NCBI RefSeq assembly: GCF_964275005.1 | Contig: NC_092706.1 | Span: 4,225,113 to 4,289,112 of the forward strand | Reading direction: 5' to 3' | DNA from: Diadema setosum | Taxonomy: Eukaryota > Echinodermata > Echinoidea > Diadematoida > Diadematidae | Length of the DNA: 64,000 nucleotides | Part shown: positions 1 to 12,175 of the stretch, piece after piece | Layout of the letters: each line of letters begins with the position of its first letter | Numbering within the stretch: position 1 is the first letter of the stretch | Notes under the pieces: generated by a model | Told to the model about the DNA's origin: nothing | Database searches by the model: none | The model's input: the letters and a program-made list of their open reading frames with translations, nothing else | Position numbers and translations under genes: made by a program

Positions 1-393
1 TTCTTGAATTGTACTCAGTAGATGTGCAATATATAGAACAGAATGATCAAGCCGTGATCAATATTTGTGCTGTCGTTGGTAATTTTTCACATGAAAAGCA
101 AGTATGAATACATAGCTATAATTATTAGATGGAAATAATGTAATAAATGATACGTGCACATTGCATTGAAAGGAGGAAATGGTAACAACGCAAATATTTA
201 ATGTGTCAAGATTATGTTTGCGTGTTATATTTGGCTGTTGTCTGAAGTGAAAGTGCTTCTACGGATGAATTATGTGAAGTCCTACTTGATGGGCACTTTC
301 AATGCCATGTTCAAGTATTTCAAGTATCTCATACAATAGACAAAATGTTAATGTGCAATCACGTCTTTCTTATTGATCATAGCCATAATTTTT
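1..393. other. No feature seen
   Basis: AT-rich unique-looking DNA without a coding frame, RNA gene or clear repeat on either strand. Confidence 0.6.
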
Positions 394-1475
394 TATGCCT
401 CCGCCACGAAGTGGTGCCGGAGGCATTATGTTTTCGGGTTTTCCGTCCGTCCGTAATGAATTTTGTGGACAGCGTAACTAAAAAACCTTCAGAGGTATCC
501 TAATGAAACTTTGCATGTATGTGTGTTAGAGGATGAAGTTGTGCCTATCAACTTTTGTTGGGTGCACATGCTCAAGGTCAAAGGTCAAAAGGTCAAGGTC
601 AAATGCTTAAAATTTCACTATTTCCCCCATATCTATGCAATGCCTGAAGATATTTTCTTGAAACTTAGTGTAAACATGTATTACCCAATTAAGATTCTCT
701 GGTGAAAGTTTGGGGTCATGAGGTCCAAAGGATAAAAGGTCAAGTAAAATGTTAAAATTTTGCTTTTTTCTCTGTATCTTGGAAATTGTTCAAGGTATCT
801 TCATGGAACATAGTATACATGCATGTACTGACTGGCAGTGGTTATCTAGGGAATTTGGGGTTCATGGGGTCAAAGGTCAAGGGCAATACTTCAAAATTTT
901 ATGATTTTCTTATATTTATGCAATGCCAGCAGGATTATTTTTGTTTAACTTGATGTATGCATGTATAACCCAATAGAGATTCTCTGGGATTTTTTTTTTT
1001 TGCCAAGAAGGTCAAAGGTCAAAAGGTCAAAGATCAAGTGAAAGTGCTGAACTTACTTCTTTCTCCATATCTCGGAAGTGGCTCAAGTTATCTTGAAACT
1101 TAGTATATATTTATGTATGTTCTGCCTGACAGTGATTCTCTTATAAATCAAAGGCCAGATGAAAATGATAACAATTTACCGTTCAGAAATTGCACTCTTT
1201 CTCCATACCTTGAAAATTACTCAGTGCATAAACTTATGAAAGGGTCAAAGTCAAGTTAAAGTTCTTAAGTCCCCAAATACATGATCTCCTATTCATCCAA
1301 TTAAACATAGGTCAAGGAAGGTGAACATTCAATACATTTGTGATGAACATGTCATTTTAATATTTTGCCAATTTTGTGAAAATGTAGTCACACATTGTCC
1401 ACATGTACTATAGACCTATTAGGAGAATCGTGCATTATGGCGGAGGCATACCAGTCGCCATAGTGACATTTCTAG
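394..1475 (+). mobile_element. Non-autonomous element with GCCTCCGCC ends and AGGTCA arrays, copy 1
   Basis: It begins with a hairpin, TATGCCTCCGCCACGAAGTG paired with GTGCCGGAGGCAT, followed by CCGTCCGTCCG. It ends near GGCGGAGGCATA and CAGTCGCCATAG. The interior repeats blocks of AGGTCA half-sites, many as AGGTCAAAGGTCA. The same structure occurs inverted at 62868-63886. No long coding frame is present. Confidence 0.7.
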
Positions 1476-2152
1476 TTCTTTCTATTTCTGATGCTTGTTT
1501 ATTGTAATCATGTAATGTATATTTCTGCCTTTAACATTTTGTATTCCTGTAATTTTGTACATTTGTATTCTTTGAAACAGACATAATTGTCTTTGTGTCT
1601 ATTTAGCATTTGCTATCAAATACGGAAAGGAAAAGTAAGAGACCATTTATCTGCCTACTAGGGTAAAGACATAAGCTGCTAATTCAGAACTGCAATTTCC
1701 TAGTCCAAGACAAAATAAAGAAATATAGAAAGATCATGTGTGCCTAGAGCCAGATTCCATGTACTGTATTAGCCATTATATGAGCTGTGAAGTTTAGAAA
1801 TCCTGTACCATTTTCTATGCATACAGCAACAATAATTGTATCCAGCATGTAGTGCAGCTATTAAATCGACATGCATGTAACATTGAAAAAACATCACACC
1901 TGACACATTGTTTAGCAGTAGGACAGTCAGAATGAAGCTCTTATTCTTTTGTTTCTTTGTCATCATCAGATAATCATTCAATCATATTTGAAACTTTGAA
2001 CATATGCAGATAAGATCTTTGATTGCATTTTCAGTGTTTGTTTATGAGCAAATAGTAGGTGCAGGTTTCATTCAGTATTTACTATACATGTATGTGATGA
2101 GAGACCAAATAGAATGCACTTAGCCTCTTATCCCAAATATATGCTCGCATAG

Positions 2153-2154
<2 letters not shown>

Positions 2155-2217
<63 letters not shown>
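2155..2217. repeat. (TA)n microsatellite
   Basis: Uninterrupted TA run in gene-free DNA. Confidence 0.95.
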
Positions 2218-2220
<3 letters not shown>

Positions 2221-3614
2221 CTTTCTAAGAATATTACTACATGTATTAAAGTATTGCACAATGATTGATGCATGTTTCTATACTTCCTGCTCATTTATAT
2301 TAAAGAGAAGAAACGATACAAGTACACTGTACCTTCTTTGATGCATCTTTATGAGCTGTGCAATTTGGCTTGCTTGGATTTATAAGCCCTTTCATTTATT
2401 TTCTCTTTCTGTGGTGGGGGTGGGGTTAGAGGGGAGGGGGGCAATGGATCTGGTATGGTGCTAGTCTGCAATAAGAGTACATATATTTGCTGCAAACTAA
2501 TAAGTACAAAAGGTACACTTTTCCAAATACACATAGGCCTACATGTACACGCCTGCTCATCATACCACTTTATGCATATAGTGTTGCAAGTGTCGACAAA
2601 GAGATGTTCATCCGAACCCAAGTGCTCAGTACAGTTTACTGAAATGACAGAGACTATTCATTGTGAACCTTTTTTTTTTTTTTTTTTTTTTCAGCACTCT
2701 ACTGTGGGTTTAATGAATTGCTCTATCTTGTAGAGATAGATATTGATTATGCTGGTGATGTAGAATCATTGTCTCCACGGTTTACTAGTACAAATTGTAG
2801 ATGATTTTAGTCATTGTCTTCCCCTATGAATTCCAAAGGATTTTATGATGACATTCTTGCAGGAAGATGATACTCTGTGAATAAATAGTCACGCTGTATG
2901 CCTAAATGCCTAAAGCACTACCCCTTCCTCGCCTTCGTTATGTTCAGGAGCTCCGTACACTAAAAAGCATTCTGCGGTTTTCGGTCAATGTGCTTATTGT
3001 ACAGAGGACAATGAACTGTAAGCTAGAGGTTACCGTAGCTCTAGCGCCGCAGAGGGCAACAAATTGCATTTTCCTCAGTGACTACACATCACTTCTGGTG
3101 CGCTGTTACTCAGACGTTGTCGCGGTGACTTTTGCCAAATTATACCCTAGCAAGTTGTGGTATTAAATTACCCCGACATTACCCCGACAACTCTTCCGTT
3201 AGAACGCTGATGCACTCCTGCGGTAACATTACTTTGCTATTAGACTGTAAACACATGCCATCCCTTTGCGCATGAACGGGTAGTAAACCTACCCGGAGGT
3301 TTTCGTTGTGTTTCTGTTAAAACCGTACCCCTCGCTCTCTTCTTGCCCAAGGCGAGGAATTTTGTCATCCGGACGTCTTTTGAAACAGGGCTTTCTGGTC
3401 ATGTACACATTTTGGCAGTACCGCACGATATGTTGATTGTGTAATTAGAATCATTTCAATCAACAAAGTTTACCGTGAAAACTTGTTGGTCATTAATAAA
3501 GATACATTTTGTCAGTGACGAGTGTTCAGCAATTGAGGTTTTATTCTGTACATTACTGTAAGGCTATGTTTTGTGTCGTGTGTGTGCGATGTGTGTGTTT
3601 ATGTGCATGCATTT

Positions 3615-3615
<1 letters not shown>

Positions 3616-3645
<30 letters not shown>

Positions 3646-3660
3646 CGCACGCGTGTGTGT
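3616..3660. repeat. (GT)n(GC)n microsatellite
   Basis: GT run that passes into GCGCGCGCAC, then back to GT; alternating purine-pyrimidine DNA able to adopt Z-form. Confidence 0.85.
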
Positions 3661-3849
3661 ATGTGTTTGTCGGGATGTTTGATATTACTACGGCATGTGT
3701 GTGTATGTATCGGGTGTTCATCGGGCCAAGTCTGTGTGTGTACAGACTGGTATGTGTGTACAATGTTTTTGTTCCTAGTTTATAATGATATTCCATTAGC
3801 CTGGTCGCTTTGCTCCCATCATGACCGATAAGAGAATGAAACCCAAATA

Positions 3850-4836
3850 CACTCAGCAAACAATGAAGGAAGTAAACACTTTTTTCGAGGTCATATTTTT
3901 CATAGAAGATTTTTATGAAAATCGATGTACAGTATTATATACCATATTAAAGGGAATTTAATTGGCTATTGATCTAATAGGTTAATTAAACAGAAAATTT
4001 TACGCATGAGTGAGCACATTCGTTTCTGTCCTCCAAGGCACAAAATTAAAAATTGCAAAAATCGACATGTTCTCTTTTATTTGCAAATGCCTTTTCACGA
4101 TAACATTGACAACAAAAATCCAGTTTAACACAATGAGGGACATGAATGAAATAGGAAAAATGTTTTTTTTCTCTTCATCTCTTTATAACCTCTAAGAAAA
4201 ACAAAGTGGGAAACTAAAGGGGAAAATAAGAATTTTCTGTCATGTCAAACTCTAAATGACATGGGGAATGATAAGCATAAAGATGATTAAATGAGCAGAA
4301 TTTCTATATTTCTTTAAATCTAGTGATTCAAGAATCCACGTGACAATTTCATATAATTTACAATATACTGTAAAACAATTTCATAATTTACAATTTTCTA
4401 ATTTGAAAAAAAACCCTCAAATTTCTACCATTTTTGGTAATTATTACTTTTTCTCTTATTTCATTTGAATTTAGATTTGACATAAGATGCTTTATTTTCC
4501 TCCATTATTTTTAGCCTTCATTGATCTTTTGGGCTTTATTTTTGCAACTTACTTCATGTTTCTTTTTGTGTGAAATTTGTTGTTTGTTCTCTTTGTTCTA
4601 TGGAAGAGCACATACGCATGAATGACAACTTGTTCAGTTTTGCAATTTTTACTTTTGTGCCCTGGAAGAGAAAAACAATGGTGTTCACTCATGCGCAAAG
4701 TTTCCCTTTTTGTTGATAGCCAATTAGATTATCTTCATTATGGTATATAATACATTAGCTTTCAGTCAAATATTCTATGAGAAATCTAAACTTGAAAAAG
4801 CGTTTACTTTCTTTTCTTTTCTTTTTTTGCTGAGTG
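3850..4836. mobile_element. Foldback DNA element with ~200 bp inverted ends
   Basis: It starts CACTCAGCAAACAATGAAGG and ends TTTTTTTGCTGAGTG, flanked by TA on both sides. The inverted arms extend about 200 bases, pairing for example GCATGAGTGAGCACA with TGTTCACTCATGCGC. No transposase frame is seen. A TA target fits the Tc1/mariner class. Confidence 0.65.
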
Positions 4837-5212
4837 TATAAAGAATATTCAACATGATATTATATTTCTCTTTTCTAGCATACTGAAAGAGCTATTACTT
4901 GACTTGCCTCTTTCAAAAAAAACAGAGGAATAATACCCCAGTATTACCCTTAACATTATGTTAGTAACAAGTCGAGGGGAATGTGTATATTTGTTTCATT
5001 AAAAAAAAAAAATATGCAATTTTCTTTAAATTTTCTTTGAATCAGTGTCATACACCGTGTACACTGACGTCCCGAACGAGTCTTTTTATCCAGCGATGAC
5101 GGCACAAAATTTTCAACCGATTGTCTGATTTTCCTCGAAATTCTCATGCCTTACCAAAAAACTCTATTGATACTTTCGCTCAATTCACATCCGTAATTGA
5201 GTCTCGTTCCCC

Positions 5213-5984
5213 TTTAAAGGGATGGTACAGTATTGGCGGAGATGAGAAATGGGCTTTTAACTTTTTGCGAGATACCAAGAAAACACTTACAAAATAGTAC
5301 AAAGCTTGTTTGTTTGTTTGTTTGTTTGTTTGTTTGTTTGTTCTTTTCCATCTGAGAGTATGGTTGGATAGCCCATATTCAGCTACGTTAAGCTGGTCTT
5401 CCATGGGGTCCAGTTGGATGTGAGGTGGGACCACTTCACCGTGTTAAACACCCCTGCTCTTTGCGATGAATGAAAGAAGCGGGATTTTTTACGTGCATGA
5501 GTTGTTACTCTCTCATACACGGGACCTCCATGTTATGTCCTAACCAAGGGACAGCGTGTTTTGCCTCTTGCTAGAGGGGACGGTATGCTTACACACAACA
5601 TTGCTCAGTCCAGACTCGGGTTCGAACTCGGGCCGCGTGATCGTGAGGCAGACGCGCTACCGACTGAGCCAACTCACCGCCCTTTCATGAGGAATTCAAA
5701 GTTTATTCGATGAAAATTTCATGAGGAATTCAAAGTTTACTCGATGAAAATCAGGTTTGGAACGACTGAAACATCCAAAAACAAAGTAAAACAAAGCGAT
5801 CGTAATAAAGTGTGGGTCCCACACTTTACTAGAATCGCTCTGTTTTGGATATCTCAGCCATTTCAAAACCATTTTAATTACACGCTCTTTCATATTTCAT
5901 AAGAGGTTTCTCTTTATCTCACCAAAAAAAAAAATGTTACAAACCTGAAATTAGGTCTCAACCAAAACTATACGATCCCTTTAA
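5213..5984. mobile_element. Inverted-repeat element with TTAAAGGGAT ends, hosting a SINE
   Basis: Ends are TTAAAGGGATGGTACAGTAT and ATACGATCCCTTTAA. A SINE splits it (5306-5684). A 34-base tandem duplication containing TTTCATGAGGAATTCAAAG follows the SINE head at about 5684-5751. A partial relative of the left end lies near 14464-14545. Confidence 0.55.
5306..5684 (-). mobile_element. tRNA-derived SINE with (AAAC)n tail
   Basis: On the minus strand it starts GGGCGGTGAGTTGGCTCAGT, which contains a pol III A box (TGGCTCAGTCGG). A B box (GAGTTCGAACCC) follows about 40 bases on, then a ~270-base unrelated body and an (AAAC)n tail at 5343-5308. A/B box spacing and the tail are typical of tRNA-derived SINEs. 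Confidence 0.75.
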
Positions 5985-7331
5985 TACCTAATATGCATAT
6001 TGCTGAAATGAAGCCAAATATTTAATTCCCTGAAACTTTAGCCTCATTTCCTGCGCCTTTTCCTTGATGTGTGTCGTGTATCTGTACAAAGGCGTTAAAT
6101 TGCCGTTCTACTTATGACATTACGAAATATTTCATCTTGTTAAATTTACTTAATACCCCATGTCAACATGGCGAAATAAAGTGCTGACTTCACAGTAACT
6201 AATTAAAAAACAAAAAAACAAAAAACATTTGAACATTTTTCCCTGCTTTGATCTCATGATTTCCGCCGCCGGCAAGCCAGAGCTGCAAAACACAACGCAG
6301 TTTTTAAAAATTTTAAACAAATGTGCAAAAAAAAAAAATAAGAACAGTCTTAAATGAAGAAAATAGCATGCACAATTGTGGTATGCATCAGTATATCACG
6401 GTTCAGATATATTCATTGGCAAAATGTAGATACTTCTAGAGAAAAAGCTAGCTGTTTAGCTGATTGATTGTGATTTGTAATCTCATTTTCCATTTTTCCG
6501 CACATCTTTCCAGAGTAAAAAGAAACAGCAAAGGGGAGCGGACATGTGTGTCTCACTACTAGGCAAGGTCGTGTGAGCGATAGGGAGCGAGTCTGTAATT
6601 TCCAAGCAAAATATACACGAAATTAGTCATGATCTGACGTTTGCTGCTTCTCATCATTAGCTTTTATTCAAAGACTTTTCCGCATGAAAAGACGCATCAG
6701 CTATTAAGAACGGAATTAGGGAAACAGTTCATTTGTCATTGACGATGCATGATTATGCAATCATCATTTTCGAGACACCCTGTACCTGTATTATATTCAT
6801 TGAGATGCGCATAGTCAGATGGCGGCGGATCTCGTACTTCAAAGTGGTTGGATTCGTTGAAAGTCCATTCGTGAGTAGATCCATGGTTACAGCAAACCAT
6901 GAAGAGAATGATAATTGGAGAGTAATGTAAGTGGTTTCCTGTCAGCAGACATCCTACTAATTATACAATAAAGTACAATGTGTAGTTTCATTTTTGCATT
7001 GTCTGTTGATTGTAGCCCATCTTACCGGACATACTAGACTACAGGAAATCTTACCCTGAGTAGTTTGTGCATGACCTCTTGAATCTTTTGTTATTATACC
7101 TCACACTTAAAAAAGAACAAGCTCTTTGAAACCAATAATACTGAATGTTAAGTAGAGTACTCGAAAGGAACGTTTGATGAGTATTGTCTATGTTTAGCTA
7201 AAATGATGAAAAGATTCAAAACTGGCACGCGAATGTTCAAACTCTTAATTCAGACATCAGTTCGTGAAAAATGCGCCACTTGGAATTGTAACTCTTTCGA
7301 TGAAAACATGTCATCACCAAAGTTTCCCAAA
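5985..7331. other. Presumed upstream region of the Tie-like gene
   Basis: No coding exon is recognised. Promoter and 5' UTR should lie here or just before 7203, but no TATA box or other decisive core element stands out. Confidence 0.4.
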
Positions 7332-7401
7332 ATGCTGACGTTTGATAATGTTATCATTGCTTTTACGGTTTTTTGCTCTTCACTTTTTACGCCCATTCTC
7401 G
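7332..7401 (+). other. Signal-peptide exon of the Tie-like gene
   Basis: The ATG at 7332 opens a peptide with a short polar start, then the hydrophobic run VIIAFTVFCSSLF and a small-residue end before a GTAAGT donor at 7402. This is a standard secretory leader. It joins in phase 1 to the exon at 9180, giving a glycine at the junction. Upstream in-frame ATGs (7308 and 7203) would only add a basic N-terminal extension before the same hydrophobic core. Confidence 0.7.
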
Positions 7402-10400
7402 GTAAGTACATTCCTAATGGTTGAGAATTAAGAATACCATATTAAAAGAAGATCCTAAATATACACACATGTGTAAAGAACGTTTTTGATTGAATTAAAA
7501 AAAAATCGTCTTTTGATAACTTAGCGCAGGCAAAAGTTAAATTCAAATGTCTGCAAATTTCGTAAGAGATCGGGGTATCGACAACATGGAAAACAGAAAC
7601 TTTGGGATATTTTGAGAGGTACAATGTATTATGAATAAAAAATATAATTAAATAAGGTAATGGGGTGTAGTTGTCATTCGCCTATTCGTGTATTTTGTTT
7701 GCACATAGTTTGTTTGTATTGTATATCAATGTATTTTTATTATTATCATCAGTATCATCAGCATTATTGGTCTTTTTTTCTTTTCAAATGCCCATCCAAC
7801 AAAATAAAATGAAAAATTCTCTCGAGTTGCCTTTTTTTTCGAATAAGGAATTAAGAAAAGAAATTATAGATCATTATGAATCAGCAAAGCCATAATTGTT
7901 TTATAGCCTCTTATTATAATGTTTTAAATAACAGATATTGATAAAGGAATGTCGCATTCTACTCGATTTGCAATTTGATTTTAGGACAAAATACTCGATA
8001 ATGCATATCTTGCTTGTCTGTTTAGACAAAGTTGTGATGACTGAGCAAAATTCTTTTGCTCAGTCATCACAATCCATTTTTAGATTCCTTCTCATACGGC
8101 CATGATATCTTTATCTGTTGATTAGATAAGTGAGTATTGTATTGTCTTCAATCCGCTGTAGATATGAACGCTTTCTTTTTTATAATCATGATAAGGTCTT
8201 GTACATGTTTGTTTGCTTGGTGGCTTTTTAAAGGTTCATTGTTTGAAAAATTTGATGTGCACGCCAGTATAAAATACGAACACGAATTATTACCTTAGTT
8301 GTAATTATTGTTGTTGGCCAATATCTAAACGTTCTGATTACATATTACAGAAATAACTACAATGGTTACCGCCCGTTGACAGTGATATTAATAGTTTTCT
8401 AAAATGATGATCATGTGTGAACTATGTGATGGCTAGGTGCACGTTATTCTACATTAAGCAAAGGCCCGAATTCACGAAGGTGGTACAATCTTGTCCATGG
8501 TTTACACAATGGACAAAGACCGTAGTTTGTTTGTTTGTTTGTTTTTTCACCAAGTGTAACATGGCCTATTTCGTTACGAAATCAGTCATTTCATCGACGA
8601 AATGTTGTCATTTTGTTACGGAATGATCATTTCGTCGACGAAATGCTGTCACTTCCTTACGAAATGATCATTTCGTCGACGAAATGACTGATTTCGTAAC
8701 GAAATAGGCCATATGTGACACTTGGCGCCCCATAAAAAACTACGGTCTTTGTCCATGTTTTAAACCATAGACAAAGTTGTACCACCTTCGTGAATTTGGG
8801 CCATAGGGCCTACGATGGTCAAAAGAATTGGCATGTCTCATGGCTAAAACGTCTAGTCCATGAGAAAGGATTCGAACTCATTTCCTGAGAGTCCTGGTTA
8901 TCCAAGAGTCTGAAGCCTTGTCCAATTCACCATTGTTCACAGACCTCAATTACTTGTGAGAAAGCACAAGTGTATCTAATGGCACAATGCAACCATCTGC
9001 GCAAGTCTGTTGATAACAATTAGTTTCCTTTTTTCATTTTTATTGGCATCCATGCATAAGCTATTATGACGTATCAATATTGTGTATGCATATTAAGGTA
9101 CAATGTACTCGCATTTGTATACATAAACCATGCATTTCCAAGTAATAATGTCTGTATCAATCATCATCTTACTTTCCAGGTAATCAAGCTGCGATTACCG
9201 TTTTAGCAAGAGGGTTTTCTTCAGTCGAGATTGGTTCGCTTCCATACATGTACCGGTGCTACAAAAGCTTCCCCAGTCGAGGTGCCAAGCTAGAGTTTGG
9301 AATGATATCGTCTGTCCTGTCTAACAACCTTTCAGCTGCGCCTGTGACGTCCCTCCTTGTAGCCAGAGAGTTCTCGTCCTCATCCTTTCGGAATGTTAGT
9401 GGAGCATTCTACTGTCGCGCGGCTCCCGCTGACGAAAGTGACGTCACGACCGTGTACACGTCCTTCAGAAGAAGCGATGGTACTTATTCCCCGGGGTTAC
9501 TTCCCTCACTTTGTTCCCCTTCTGCCGCTCTCTCAAATACAACAAATGCCTTGCCCTTGTGCATAGTGAAATGATCATGGCGGTATAGCTCCTTATCCAC
9601 CACATTTCACCATGGATATCATCTAGTCGATTTCAGAAAGTTCAGTTCCTTTTCATTAAAAGGAGTTCGTTTCTTAAACGCATCAAATCAGAGAACCCAG
9701 GCTTGGTGCGTTATCTCTTTATTATGATCTTCTTAGTGCTTCATGAGGTAGTGTATAAGTTCTCTCATTTGAGCCCGTTGTCGTTCATACATAATCGTTT
9801 CCGAATTGTGAAAAGCATTTCGAATATGCAGACATATTATATATAACTTGATTTTATGATTATTTCATGAATATACGTAATATTTCGAAATCTAGGCCAA
9901 TGTATACAAATAGTGCATAAGTAGATTTGAATAGCTTTCATTAGCACGGCTAAAATACATTTCAAGACACTTCCGTTGACAATTTGTGTTACAGATCTTT
10001 TACGTTTAAACCACAAAAGAGTTTTCAACGCCATTCATTCTGCTTTATAGTCTTCTCCTACACTTTAAAAACATCGGTGTTAGATTTAACACCACGGGTG
10101 TTAAATCTATCACCGATCAAACTTCAATAAAGGACCACACCCACAGGTGTTAAAAATGCACTGTGATGGTGTTGAAAAGTGTTCACCTGACACTTCGTGG
10201 TGTTAATTTGACACTGTACCTGGTGTTATTTTGACACTGTACTGGTGTTGATTAAAAAATGACACCACATGGTGTTGATTTGATTTTTGTTGGTGTTAAT
10301 ATCAATGGTTTAACACCCGTCCAGCTTCAATAAGAGACCACACCAGCTGGTGTTACTTTGGTGTAAATTTATTTTCACATTTTTTTCAAAAATCTAGTAT

Positions 10401-12144
10401 TTTAATGTAAAATTCTTGATCGTCTTGTTTAAATTAAAAATCAACAAGAAGTGCAGTTACTAAGAAACTCTTCAAAAAACAGTTTAAAATTTGAAAATGA
10501 CACCCGGAGGTGTTAATTTCACACCATAAATGAGCACCGAAAATTTAACACCAGCTCGGTGTTCGCTATTTAACACCGCACTTTTTGCAGTGTACAGGCA
10601 CTGTTGTAACGTGTTAATGTCCAGTACATTTTGCATATTTATGTAATGTCTTGTAGCGGTCTGTGTGTTTGTGTTTGTGTTTTTCTGTTCTTTATCTAAA
10701 TTTTGTGTAGTTCATAAAGTGGAGATAATAATAAATTGCATTGTACGTGAGTCTCAGTCATGTCAGTTGAGGGACGACGAGCTACAAAGTATTTAGACAG
10801 ACTTATTTCGTTTATCCGCGGTTTTTCTTAAAAGCAAAATGTTGATGCAATATTTATAACTTGGCGGTGATCATTTGTATATAATGAATCGTTGTCCTTC
10901 CGTGACGACACGCACTGTTGACGCCACCGAAACTTAAACAATTGATGATGTTTGAACATATTGTCCGATTTTCCTCAAATTATTTCACTAACGAGGGTCT
11001 ACTGATATTCCTGCATTCACTGAATGAATATTATATTCATGATGATATAGCAATATTTGGATTTCATCCCCTTTATCTATATGAAACCTATAAAACATTA
11101 TTTTATATTAGTATAATTGTATCTATATAAAAACCTATCAAACATCATCGTAAATGAGTATCCTGCGTGCCGAAATGAATATGGGCCTAGTATACGACAG
11201 CATTTCCGTCATTCAAAGATTTTTTTTTCCTTTTAAAATAGTTATCAACTGGAACTTTGTCGCTCAGATTTAGAGCGATCATTTCAAGGTCTTCAAATGA
11301 AAACAAGACCTACACCAGTTTAAAGCCCAATATTTCCAAACTGTTGACGTGACATAAAAACGAGAAAACTATAGAAAATGTTACATGAACTGGATTTTCT
11401 ATATTTCAGTGTCCTAATTTCTACTGACCTCCATGTAATTCTAATATTCTTACAACAGCTTTCTTCAACTCTAGAGATGGACGTGTCACTCGTACGGTCA
11501 ACATCGGAGACACGGGAGTGACCATCGAGATGGTAGAATCGATAGAATGTCCGAAAAACTTGATTACTTGGAGAAAGGATGGCAGTTTGCTGACGACAGC
11601 ACTCAACACTGCAGTTCTCTTTCCAAAGCCAGTTGTTCCAGCAGACGAGTGTTTATACGAAATCAACTGTGAAGATCCTCGGAAGAGGGGCAGAGGAACA
11701 TTTTACAGGCTCATTGTCCGAGGTATTTGTCTCGTCCCCCATATTCAGGGTACTAATTTGTTGTATCGATGTAGCCTTACATCGTAAGGATGTACAGTGC
11801 ACTCCCGTTATAACGAACACGGTTACGACGAAATTCGGTTACCACGAAGTCAAAATTCAGTTATCCGCTCTATGTTTTTTAATTGTGTATTTGTTCGGTT
11901 TTAACGAAATTTCGATAATATAACAAACGAAAACTGCCGATCCCGAGGACTTTGTTATAACGGGAGTCCACAGTACGAGGTGTACACCCCAGATATAGTC
12001 CTACTGTTACAGAACATAATTCCGAAGTTTCGTTAATCCGAAAATAAACGAATCTTGTTTTTCCAAAGTTTCGTTAATCGGAAAATGAGAGTTAAACAGA
12101 AAACGAAATAAGGGTCGTAATTCCGAAGGCTCTTTAGAACGCAA

Positions 12145-12175
<31 letters not shown>

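Larger units (their letters stand above)
1476..3849. other. Gene-free DNA with microsatellites
   Basis: It holds a TA run at 2155-2217, a poly-T at 2671-2691 and a GT/GC run at 3616-3660. The segment 2890-3480 is less AT-rich but has no convincing exon. Confidence 0.5.

Noticed and set aside
2082-2294. Open frame full of alternating Ile-Tyr
   Set aside because: It is only the translation of a TA microsatellite; the same holds for frames at 13612, 20709, 20762 and 24924-25212.
6733-6930. 65-codon frame upstream of the Tie-like gene as a possible first exon
   Set aside because: No signal peptide and no donor leading in frame to 9180; the 7332 start explains the N-terminus better.
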